Part shown: positions 1-5,127 of the stretch, in pieces
How the letters are laid out: each line of letters starts with the position of its first letter
Numbering within the stretch: position 1 is the stretch's first letter
From: Massilia sp.
GTDB taxonomy: Bacteria; Pseudomonadota; Gammaproteobacteria; Burkholderiales; Burkholderiaceae_D
Direction: 5' to 3'
DNA length: 5,127 nt
Assembly: GCA_003484545.1 (NCBI GenBank)
Contig: DNCF01000376.1
Span: forward strand, 1 to 5,127
Made by a program: the position numbers and the translations under genes
The notes under the pieces: generated by a model
Database searches by the model: none
Told to the model about the DNA's origin: nothing
Seen by the model: the letters and a program-made list of their open reading frames with translations, nothing else

Positions 1-19
1 GGAAGCTGTGTCGTTTCAT
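1..19 (-). CDS. Start of a further operon gene (first six codons only, runs off window)
   Basis: An ATG at 19-17, 8 nt after the gamma stop and preceded by GAGGA, opens MKRHSF before the window ends. Spacing and ribosome-binding site are what a true gene start would show. Six residues are too few to name a family. By knowledge of related clusters, accessory genes such as fdhE or fdhD, or another small exported protein, are possible here; nothing in the sequence chooses between them. The basic start would also suit a signal peptide. Confidence 0.55.
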
Positions 20-24
20 TGCAA

Positions 25-29
25 TCCTC
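25..29 (-). promoter_or_regulatory. Ribosome-binding site of the next gene, overlapping the gamma stop
   Basis: The minus strand reads TGAGGA from 30: the gamma TGA stop overlaps GAGGA, 5 nt before an ATG at 19-17. This repeats the arrangement at the lipoprotein/gamma junction. Confidence 0.5.
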
Positions 30-1143
30 AATGTGCGGGGCCAGGGCGGGGCGACGGCGGTGTACGTGGCGCACCCGGCGCACCCGGCGGCGTGCCTGCC
101 GCAGGGCCGGGCGGGGTGCCCGGGACGCCCGCTTTCACGTCCTCGTACCAGAGCGAGTGGTGGGCCTTGGCCCAGTTCTCGTCGACGGTGCCGTGGCGCA
201 TGGCCTCGTAGGCGCCCGGCGTGCCCCAGGTGCCGATGTAGATGTGCCCCATGGCGGCCGCGATGTAGAAGGTGGCGCCGATGATGTGCAGGTAGTTCGC
301 GACCTGCAGGACATAGCGGGTCTGGCCGAAGTTCACGAAGTTCAGCACCAGGCCGGTGATCGACATCACCAACCCCAGCAGGGTGACGCCGAACCAGAAC
401 CAGCTCTTCTCGCCGGCGTTGAAGTAGCCGGCCGGCACGTGCTTGTGCGAGACCAGTCCCCCGCCCTGCTTCACCCACTCCAGGTCCTTGCGGTTGTAGA
501 AGTTACGGCGCAGGAAGGTGATGAACATCACGATCGAGCACAGGATGAACAGCGGCCCGACGAAGTTGTGCACGTACTTCGAGATCCACGCGACCCAGGA
601 AAAGAAGTCGTGTCCCATCCAGGGCAGCAGGATCTTCTTGCCGAAGGTGATGATCAGCCCGGTAATGGCGAGCAGGATGAAGCTGATCGCCGTGGCCCAG
701 TGCACCTGGCGGTCCCAGCGGCTGAAGCGCTGCAGCTTGCGTCCGGACTGCGGCTCTTCGCGCGCCGGTCCGATCGCCTTGTAGAACAGGAAGATCAACA
801 GCGGCACGCCGATCAGGATGGTGCCGGCGATCGAGGCGATCGGACCGTTGCGCAGGGTGCGCCAGGTGTTGCCGCCACGCTGGACGATGACGTTGCCTTC
901 GCTTTCGCCATACTGGCCGAGGAAGTGGCGGTCCATGTGCACGCGCCCGGATTCCGAGGACATCAAACCCGGCTCGCGGGCACGCGAGTCGCCCTCGATC
1001 TGCAGCATGGTCTGTTCCTCGGCGTAGGCCGGCTCGGCACGCCCGTTCGGCACCGCGCCCCAGGCGGCGGTCAGGGTAAAGCTTCCAAGCAGCGCCAGCA
1101 TCAAGGCCAGCATGGCGCGCAGGACAGACAGGTTCGCTCGCAT
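28..1143 (-). CDS. fdhC: Formate dehydrogenase gamma subunit, di-heme cytochrome b (cytochrome b556 type)
   Basis: A 371-residue membrane subunit that takes electrons from the iron-sulfur subunit and reduces quinone. A cleavable signal peptide (about 1-30) leads to a periplasmic segment (31-103, ending QRGGNTWRTLRNG), then a membrane helix at 104-123. A basic loop (122-147, seven Arg/Lys) follows, which by the positive-inside rule is cytoplasmic. Helices at about 150-168, 193-211, 249-270 and 283-303 form the FdnI-like core. His148 (DRQVHW), His192 (YVHNFVG), His286 (YLHIIGA) and His300 (MGH) match the four heme ligands of E. coli FdnI; the 14-residue gap between the last two equals His155 to His169 there (from memory). 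FdnI is about 217 residues; the excess is the N-terminal extension and a Pro/Gly/Ala-rich tail (340-371). The ATG has AGGAG 7 nt upstream. It is equivalent to fdoI/fdnI; here fdhC is not the archaeal formate transporter of that name. Confidence 0.95.
   Translation of the reverse strand: MRANLSVLRAMLALMLALLGSFTLTAAWGAVPNGRAEPAYAEEQTMLQIEGDSRAREPGLMSSESGRVHMDRHFLGQYGESEGNVIVQRGGNTWRTLRNGPIASIAGTILIGVPLLIFLFYKAIGPAREEPQSGRKLQRFSRWDRQVHWATAISFILLAITGLIITFGKKILLPWMGHDFFSWVAWISKYVHNFVGPLFILCSIVMFITFLRRNFYNRKDLEWVKQGGGLVSHKHVPAGYFNAGEKSWFWFGVTLLGLVMSITGLVLNFVNFGQTRYVLQVANYLHIIGATFYIAAAMGHIYIGTWGTPGAYEAMRHGTVDENWAKAHHSLWYEDVKAGVPGTPPGPAAGTPPGAPGAPRTPPSPRPGPAH
68..90. repeat. Short tandem repeat, 9-bp unit, in the 3' end of the gamma gene
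   Basis: The plus strand has GGCGCACCC twice in a row (68-76, 77-85), then a partial third copy GGCG. On the coding strand it encodes the Pro-Gly-Ala steps of the gamma subunit tail. The unit is a multiple of three, so copy changes would keep the frame. Confidence 0.6.
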
Positions 1144-1150
1144 GGCAGGA

Positions 1151-1155
1151 CTCCT
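1151..1155 (-). promoter_or_regulatory. Ribosome-binding site of the gamma subunit gene, fused to the lipoprotein stop
   Basis: The minus strand reads TGAGGAG from 1157: the lipoprotein's TGA stop runs straight into AGGAG, 7 nt before the ATG at 1143. A terminating ribosome would be placed to restart on the gamma gene. Confidence 0.65.
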
Positions 1156-1373
1156 CAGGGGTTGGCGCGGTTGTATTCGTTCTGCTTCTGGTTGCGGTTC
1201 TGGATCGTCGCCGACCAGGCCAGGCGGTCATTGTGGAAATGCGTCTGGAAAGGGCGATTGTCTTCCTTGCCGGCATATTCGCCGCGGATCCACTCGGGAT
1301 GCTGGTCGACTTCCAGGCAACCGGTCAGCAGCAACAGCGGCAGGGCCAGGATCAGGTAGCGTGGCTTCTTCAT
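1155..1373 (-). CDS. Small predicted lipoprotein between FDH beta and gamma genes
   Basis: A 72-residue protein with a type II signal peptide: MKKPR, then a Leu-rich core (residues 6-16), then a lipobox LTGC with Cys19 as the lipidated residue. The mature part is about 54 residues, hydrophilic, and rich in aromatic, Asn and Gln residues. It has PEWIRGEYAGKEDNRP near residues 26-41 and ends LAWSATIQNRNQKQNEYNR. Residue +2 after Cys is Leu, not Asp, so the usual proteobacterial rule favours the outer membrane, although periplasmic partners could hold it elsewhere. The ATG overlaps the beta stop as ATGA and has GGGAGG 8 nt upstream; the gamma gene starts 11 nt after its stop. This tight placement between two core subunit genes suggests a role in assembly or anchoring of the complex. 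I do not recognise a named family and assign no function. Base composition matches the neighbours. Confidence 0.87.
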   Translation of the reverse strand: MKKPRYLILALPLLLLTGCLEVDQHPEWIRGEYAGKEDNRPFQTHFHNDRLAWSATIQNRNQKQNEYNRANP

Positions 1374-2053
1374 TGCGGGAACCTCCCGCCGCCGTTCTGG
1401 AAGTCGCCGACTTCCTGGTTCTCGCGCGGCAGGTCGCCCTTGGCCTTGATTTCGCCGCCGCGCTTCGGGCGGCCGTAGGCGATCTTCCAGCCCCACAGCT
1501 CGGGGCCGTAGCCGCGGGTTTCCACGCGCTGGCGGTAGATGTCGGCGATCAGGTCGGCTTCGCCGCCGAGCAGGGCCTTGGTGCCGCACATTTCGGCGCA
1601 GGCCGGCAGCTTGCCTTCGGCGATGCGGTTGCGGCCGTATTTCTTGAACTCGGCTTCCGAGGTGTCCGGTTCCGGGCCGCCGGCGCAGAAGGTGCACTTG
1701 TCCATCTTGCCGCGATGGTTGAACAGGCCGCTGCCGGCGAACTGCGGGGCGCCGAACGGGCAGGCGTAATAGCAGTAGCCGCAGCCGATGCACTGGTCCT
1801 TGCTGTGCAGGACGATGCCGTCCTCGGTATGGTAGATGCAGTTGGTCGGGCACACCGCCAGGCAAGGCGCGTCGGTGCAATGCATGCAGGCGACCGAGAC
1901 CGAGCGCTCGCCCGGCACGCCGTCGTTGATCGTCACCACGCGCCGGCGGTTCACGCCCCAGGGCGTCTCGTGCTCGTTCTTGCAGGCGGTCACGCAGCCG
2001 TTGCAGTCGATGCAACGCTCGGTATCGCAAATAAACTTCATCCTCGCGGCCAT
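1370..2053 (-). CDS. fdh3B: Formate dehydrogenase FDH3 beta subunit, four [4Fe-4S] ferredoxin-type electron carrier
   Basis: A 227-residue iron-sulfur subunit that carries electrons from FdhA to the cytochrome b subunit. The cysteines are arranged as four clusters typical of the FdnH/DmsB/NrfC group: C14-x2-C17-x2-C20-x3-C24; C56-x2-C59-x4-C64-x3-C68 (with an extra C72); C88-x2-C91-x2-C94-x3-C98; and C120-x2-C123 paired with C152-x3-C156. The N-terminus (MKFICDTERCIDCNGC) is characteristic of the FDH3 beta family. It has no signal peptide, as expected for a subunit that rides out on the Tat leader of FdhA. E. coli FdnH, about 294 residues, ends in a membrane helix; this protein ends in a soluble, Gly-rich tail with no hydrophobic segment, so attachment must come from elsewhere. 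The stop overlaps the next start as ATGA. It is also called fdhB; I chose fdh3B because the short, anchorless form matches that family. Confidence 0.95.
   Translation of the reverse strand: MAARMKFICDTERCIDCNGCVTACKNEHETPWGVNRRRVVTINDGVPGERSVSVACMHCTDAPCLAVCPTNCIYHTEDGIVLHSKDQCIGCGYCYYACPFGAPQFAGSGLFNHRGKMDKCTFCAGGPEPDTSEAEFKKYGRNRIAEGKLPACAEMCGTKALLGGEADLIADIYRQRVETRGYGPELWGWKIAYGRPKRGGEIKAKGDLPRENQEVGDFQNGGGRFPQ
1375..1389 (-). promoter_or_regulatory. Perfect hairpin holding the lipoprotein gene's ribosome-binding site
   Basis: On the minus strand, 6 bases (GCGGGA) pair with TCCCGC across a GGT loop, giving a 6-bp stem with five G-C pairs. The Shine-Dalgarno GGGAGG (1387-1382) lies in the left arm and loop, 8 nt before the ATG at 1373. 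The hairpin sits in the last codons of the beta gene, so a ribosome finishing beta would melt it. That is a plausible translational-coupling device; the regulatory role is inferred. Confidence 0.5.
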
Positions 2054-2058
2054 GTCAG

Positions 2059-2064
2059 CCTCCT
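2059..2064 (-). promoter_or_regulatory. Strong ribosome-binding site of the beta subunit gene
   Basis: The minus strand reads AGGAGG, a near-perfect anti-16S match, 5 nt before the ATG at 2053. It decides the start: the alternative ATG four codons later (2041) would be 17 nt away. It closes a purine-rich 48-nt spacer after fdhA (2054-2101). Confidence 0.75.
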
Positions 2065-2101
2065 CTGCTCTGCTTGTCTTTGTCTGCGCATGTCCGCCGG
2101 G

Positions 2102-4936
2102 TCAGGCCCGCACCACGCGGCACATCGAAACCTTGGTTTCCTGCATCATCGTCACGGCGTCGTAACCGTAAGTCCAGCCGGTATTGATGGCTTCGCCGCG
2201 CACCGTCGGCGCGCCGTCCTCGGGGTAGTGCTTCTCCAGGTCCTCGCCCATCCACCAGCCGCCGAAGTGGAACGGCGCCCACACCAGGCCGATCGGCACG
2301 CGTTCGGTGACCATCGCCATCATCTTCAGGCGCGCGCCGGTGGGCGTCTCGACCCAGACGTATTCGCCGATGCGGGCGCCGATCTGGGCCGCGTCCTTCG
2401 GGTTGATCTCGACGAACATGTTCTGCTGCAGCTCGGCCAGCCAGGGGTTGGAACGGGTTTCCTCGCCGCCGCCCTCGTACTCGACCAGGCGGCCCGAGGT
2501 CATGATCAACGGGAAGTCCTTCGAGTAATCCATCGCCTGCACCGCCTTGTAGAGCGTCGGCAGGCGCAGGAAGTTGGCCTTGTCGTCGTAGGTCGGGTAC
2601 TTGGCGACCAGGTCGCGGCGCGGCGACAGCAGCGGCTCGCGGTGGGTCGGGATCGGGTCCGGGAAGTTCCACACGTTGCAGCGCGCCCGGGCATTGCCGA
2701 ACGGCGCGCAGCCGTGCGAGATGACGACGCGGATGATGCCGCCGGACAGGTCGGTCTTCCAGTTCTTGCCCTCGGCCATGGCCTGCTCGGCCGGCGTGAG
2801 TTCGTTCCACCAGCCCAGTTTTTTCAGGAACACGTGGTCGAACTCGGGGTAGCCGACGTCGAGCTGGCTGTCCTTGTTGGTCGAGCCGTCGGCCGCCAGC
2901 AGGCTTTGGCCGTTGTGCTCGACGCCCCAGTTGGCCCGGAACGGCAGGCCGCCCTCGGCCACGCTCTTGTTCAGGTCGTACAGGATGGGCGTGCCGGGGT
3001 GCTTCATTTCCGGCGTGCCCCAGCACGGCCACGGCAGGCCGTAGTAGTCGCCCTTGCAGGGGCCGTGGTCGGCGCGCAGCGTGGTCGGGTTGAAGGTGTG
3101 CTTGTTCTCCATGTGGAGCTTGAGGCGCTCGGGCGAGCAGCCCGTGTAGCCGATGGTCCAGCAGGAGCGGTTGATTTCGCGCAGGATGTCCTCGACCACC
3201 GGCTCGTTCATAACGACCTTGATGTTCTTGCACAGTTCGTTGTGGAAGCCGAGCTTCTTCGCGAACAGGTACATGATCTCGTGGTCGGTCTTGCACTCGA
3301 ACAGCGGCATGATGACGCGCTCGCGCCACTGGATCGAGCGGTTCGAGGCGGTGCACGAGCCCTGCGTTTCGAACTGCGAGGCCGCCGGCAGCAGGTAGAC
3401 GCCGTCGGTGCGGCCGTGCATCGACGCCGTCATGCTCGGATAGGGGTCGATCACGACCAGCATGTCGAGCTTCTGCATGGCCGCCTTCATGTCCGGCAGG
3501 CGGGTCTGGCTGTTCGGCGCATGGCCCCAGTAGAACACGGCCTTCAGATTCGACGGCTGGTCGACGTACTGGTTCTGTTCGTTCACCGCGTCGAACCAGC
3601 GCGAGACCGTGATGCCGGGCTTTTCCATCAGCTCCTTCGAGCCGAAGCGCGACATGATCCAGTTGTAGTCCACGCCCCAGACGTTCGCGAAGTGCTTCCA
3701 GGCGCCCTCGGCCAGGCCGTAGTAGCCGGGCAGCGAGTCGCCGTTCGGGCCGACGTCGGTCGCGCCCTGCACGTTGTCGTGGCCGCGGTAGATGTTGGCG
3801 CCGCCGCCGGGAACGCCGATGTTGCCCAGCGCCAGCTGCAGGATCGAGAGCGCGCGCACGTTGGCGGTGCCGACGTGGTGCTGGGTGATGCCCATGCACC
3901 AGACCACGGACGACGGCCGGTTGGTGGCGAGCATCTCGGCGGCGGTGCGGACCGTCGCTTCCGGCACGCCGGTGATGTCGGAAACCTTGTCGGGCGTCCA
4001 TTTCGCCACTTCCTTGCGCACGTCGTCCATGCCGTAGGTGCGCGCGGCGATGAATTCCTTGTCTTCCCAGCCGTTGTTGAAGATGTGCCAGAGGATGCCC
4101 CAGACCAGCGGGATATCGGTGCCCGGGCGCACGCGCACGTAGTGGTGGGCGAAGCGCGCCGTGCGCGTGAAGCGCGGGTCGATCACGATCATCTTCGCGC
4201 CCAGTTCCTTGGCGTGCAGGAAGTGCAACATCGAGATCGGGTGGGCCTCGGCCGGATTCGAGCCGATGAAGAGCACGGCCTTGCTGTGGTGCAGGTCGTT
4301 GAACGAGTTCGTCATCGCGCCGTAGCCGAAGGTCTGGGCCACGCCCGCGACGGTCGTCGAGTGGCAGATGCGCGCCTGGTGGTCGCAGTTGTTCGAGCCC
4401 CAGAACGAGACCCACTTGCGCAGCAGGTAGGCCTGCTCGTTGTTGTGCTTCGAGCTGCCGATCACCATCAGCGCGTCGGGTCCGGACTTCTGGCGCAGCT
4501 CGATCAGCTTGTCGCCGATCTCGTTGATCGCCTGGTCCCAGGAGATGCGGGTGTACTTGCCGTTCACCAGCTTCATCGGATAGCGCAGGCGGTGCTCGCC
4601 GAAGCCGTGCTCGCGCACCGAGGCGCCCTTGGCGCAGTGGGCGCCCATGTTGATCGGCGAATCGAAGGCCGCTTCCTGGCGCACCCAGACGCCGTTGGCG
4701 ACCACCGCCTCGACCGAGCAGCCGACCGAGCAGTGGCTGCAGACGGTGTGCTTGATCTCGGTCTTGACCGGCGCATCGGCCACCGGGTCGGCCGCCTGGG
4801 CCGGCTCGATGACGTTCAGCGGCAACTGGCGCGCCAGGGCGCCGGCGCCGGCCGCGACGCCGGCCCCGACCAGGAACCTGCGCCGCTTCAGGCCCCGATT
4901 GGCGCCCTGCTTGCTCGAACTCTTCACTAAGGACAT
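2102..4936 (-). CDS. fdhA: Formate dehydrogenase alpha (catalytic molybdopterin) subunit, Cys-type, Tat-exported
   Basis: A 944-residue catalytic subunit that oxidises formate to CO2. Residues 17-24 (KRRRFLVG) followed by a hydrophobic Ala/Gly stretch to about 49 form a Tat signal, so the folded, cofactor-loaded protein is exported to the periplasm. C66-x2-C69-x3-C73-x27-C101 binds a [4Fe-4S] cluster, with Lys103 in the CAKG motif as the expected electron relay. ARICHS places Cys191 (TGC) where E. coli FdnG has selenocysteine, followed by the conserved His192. The RGHDNVQG motif gives Arg384; the 193-residue spacing from Cys191 equals U140 to R333 in E. coli FdhH (from memory). The C-terminal dinucleotide-binding domain starts near 805 (MTSGRLVEYEGGGEE). 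The length fits the long FdnG-like class, not the roughly 715-residue FdhH class. The ATG at 4936 has a GGAGA site and is the only start that keeps the Tat leader. The beta gene follows 48 nt downstream. Mo versus W cannot be told from sequence. Confidence 0.97.
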   Translation of the reverse strand: MSLVKSSSKQGANRGLKRRRFLVGAGVAAGAGALARQLPLNVIEPAQAADPVADAPVKTEIKHTVCSHCSVGCSVEAVVANGVWVRQEAAFDSPINMGAHCAKGASVREHGFGEHRLRYPMKLVNGKYTRISWDQAINEIGDKLIELRQKSGPDALMVIGSSKHNNEQAYLLRKWVSFWGSNNCDHQARICHSTTVAGVAQTFGYGAMTNSFNDLHHSKAVLFIGSNPAEAHPISMLHFLHAKELGAKMIVIDPRFTRTARFAHHYVRVRPGTDIPLVWGILWHIFNNGWEDKEFIAARTYGMDDVRKEVAKWTPDKVSDITGVPEATVRTAAEMLATNRPSSVVWCMGITQHHVGTANVRALSILQLALGNIGVPGGGANIYRGHDNVQGATDVGPNGDSLPGYYGLAEGAWKHFANVWGVDYNWIMSRFGSKELMEKPGITVSRWFDAVNEQNQYVDQPSNLKAVFYWGHAPNSQTRLPDMKAAMQKLDMLVVIDPYPSMTASMHGRTDGVYLLPAASQFETQGSCTASNRSIQWRERVIMPLFECKTDHEIMYLFAKKLGFHNELCKNIKVVMNEPVVEDILREINRSCWTIGYTGCSPERLKLHMENKHTFNPTTLRADHGPCKGDYYGLPWPCWGTPEMKHPGTPILYDLNKSVAEGGLPFRANWGVEHNGQSLLAADGSTNKDSQLDVGYPEFDHVFLKKLGWWNELTPAEQAMAEGKNWKTDLSGGIIRVVISHGCAPFGNARARCNVWNFPDPIPTHREPLLSPRRDLVAKYPTYDDKANFLRLPTLYKAVQAMDYSKDFPLIMTSGRLVEYEGGGEETRSNPWLAELQQNMFVEINPKDAAQIGARIGEYVWVETPTGARLKMMAMVTERVPIGLVWAPFHFGGWWMGEDLEKHYPEDGAPTVRGEAINTGWTYGYDAVTMMQETKVSMCRVVRA

Positions 4937-4942
4937 GTCTGG

Positions 4943-4947
4943 TCTCC
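4943..4947 (-). promoter_or_regulatory. Ribosome-binding site of fdhA
   Basis: The minus strand reads GGAGA here, 6 nt before the ATG at 4936-4934. It lies in the 19-nt gap after the Tat-target gene and supports the chosen fdhA start. Confidence 0.6.
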
Positions 4948-4955
4948 GGTCCCGC

Positions 4956-5127
4956 TCACCAGTAGGCGGCGGTTTGGTAGTAACGGCGGATGTGCTCGGT
5001 CTCGTGGTAGCCGCGCTTGACCTGCGGCTTGGCGGCCTCGCTTGGCTTCATCTCGGGCTTGGCCTCGGCGCCGCCGGCGACCGCGGCCAGGGCGCCCAGC
5101 GGCGCGGCCTTCAGGAAGCTGCGGCGT
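4956..5127 (-). CDS. Formate dehydrogenase region Tat-target mini-protein (3' part, start off window)
   Basis: Translating the minus strand from the window edge gives 56 residues and a TGA stop at 4958-4956; the first base at 5127 belongs to a codon cut by the edge. The fragment opens with RRSFLK, the twin-arginine core of a Tat signal, then an Ala/Gly/Leu-rich stretch, a Lys/Glu/Pro-rich linker, and ends HETEHIRRYYQTAAYW. A very short protein with a Tat signal and a Tyr-rich HIRRYY...YW end just before a formate dehydrogenase alpha gene matches the small family named 'formate dehydrogenase region TAT target', as I recall it. Its biochemical role is not established; the family is defined mainly by this location. 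The stop lies 19 nt before the fdhA start, so the two are probably co-transcribed. Only a few N-terminal residues should be missing. It was too short and too close to the edge to show as a complete reading frame. Confidence 0.88.
   Translation of the reverse strand, partial: RRSFLKAAPLGALAAVAGGAEAKPEMKPSEAAKPQVKRGYHETEHIRRYYQTAAYW

Noticed and set aside
1..30. Transcription terminator after the gamma gene
   Set aside because: No GC-rich hairpin with a T run is present; instead a Shine-Dalgarno and ATG of another gene follow at once.
19..1359. A 446-codon open frame on the plus strand
   Set aside because: It lies antisense to the gamma subunit and lipoprotein genes, with biased composition and no family match; a GC-rich shadow frame.
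1155..2030. A 291-codon minus-strand frame treated as one protein
   Set aside because: The first 219 codons are a shifted shadow of the beta gene. Only the last 72 codons, from the ATG at 1373, form a real product (the lipoprotein), supported by its ribosome-binding site and lipobox.
2039..2041. Alternative beta start at the second ATG (residue 5)
   Set aside because: The AGGAGG site is 5 nt from the first ATG and 17 nt from this one.
4320..4370. Selenocysteine codon and SECIS-like element at the active site
   Set aside because: The codon is TGC, so no UGA recoding is needed; I did not look further for a SECIS.
2055..4415. A 786-codon open frame on the minus strand
   Set aside because: Out of frame with fdhA and fully inside it; Arg/Pro/Gly-rich composition typical of a shifted GC-rich frame.
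1112..4930. A 1272-codon open frame on the plus strand
   Set aside because: It runs antisense to fdhA and the beta gene in exact codon register. It stays open only because those genes avoid TTA, CTA and TCA. Its translation is a low-complexity Arg/Ala/Val/His mix with no recognisable domain, while the minus strand codes clear enzyme families.
1..5127. Insertion sequence, CRISPR array, tRNA or other RNA gene
   Set aside because: The window is filled by the six minus-strand genes with gaps of at most 48 nt; no spaced repeats, transposase motifs or tRNA-like folds were seen.

Overview
The window holds one tightly packed gene cluster, read entirely from the minus strand, for a membrane-bound, periplasm-facing respiratory formate dehydrogenase of the FDH-3 type. 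The DNA is visibly GC-rich, with strong G/C bias at third codon positions. That bias, the gene order and the protein families point to a betaproteobacterium, most likely Burkholderiales. An Oxalobacteraceae/Massilia-like source is my guess; the sequence alone does not prove it.

In transcription order (right to left) the genes are: the 3' part of a small Tat-signal protein of the 'formate dehydrogenase region TAT target' family (4956-5127, start off the window); the catalytic molybdopterin alpha subunit FdhA (2102-4936); the four-cluster iron-sulfur beta subunit (1370-2053); a 72-residue predicted lipoprotein (1155-1373); the cytochrome b gamma subunit (28-1143); and the first codons of one further gene (start at 19, running off the left edge). 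Gaps are 19 nt, 48 nt, a 4-nt ATGA overlap, 11 nt and 8 nt. Every start has a Shine-Dalgarno sequence, and I see no terminator or internal promoter. The set therefore reads as one operon whose promoter lies beyond the right edge. No stretch longer than 48 nt is non-coding.

How the parts work together: FdhA carries a twin-arginine leader and binds the Mo/W-bis-MGD cofactor and one [4Fe-4S] cluster. It oxidises formate to CO2 on the periplasmic side. Electrons pass through the four [4Fe-4S] clusters of the beta subunit to the two b hemes of the gamma subunit and then to quinone. The catalytic metal ligand is Cys191 instead of selenocysteine. The beta subunit lacks the C-terminal membrane helix of E. 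coli FdnH. The gamma subunit has an extra signal peptide, periplasmic segment and transmembrane helix before its FdnI-like core.

Most of the window is a recognisable enzyme, not a new system. The least described parts are the small lipoprotein between the beta and gamma genes, whose ribosome-binding site sits in a perfect 15-nt hairpin at the end of the beta gene, and the Tat-signal mini-protein upstream of fdhA.
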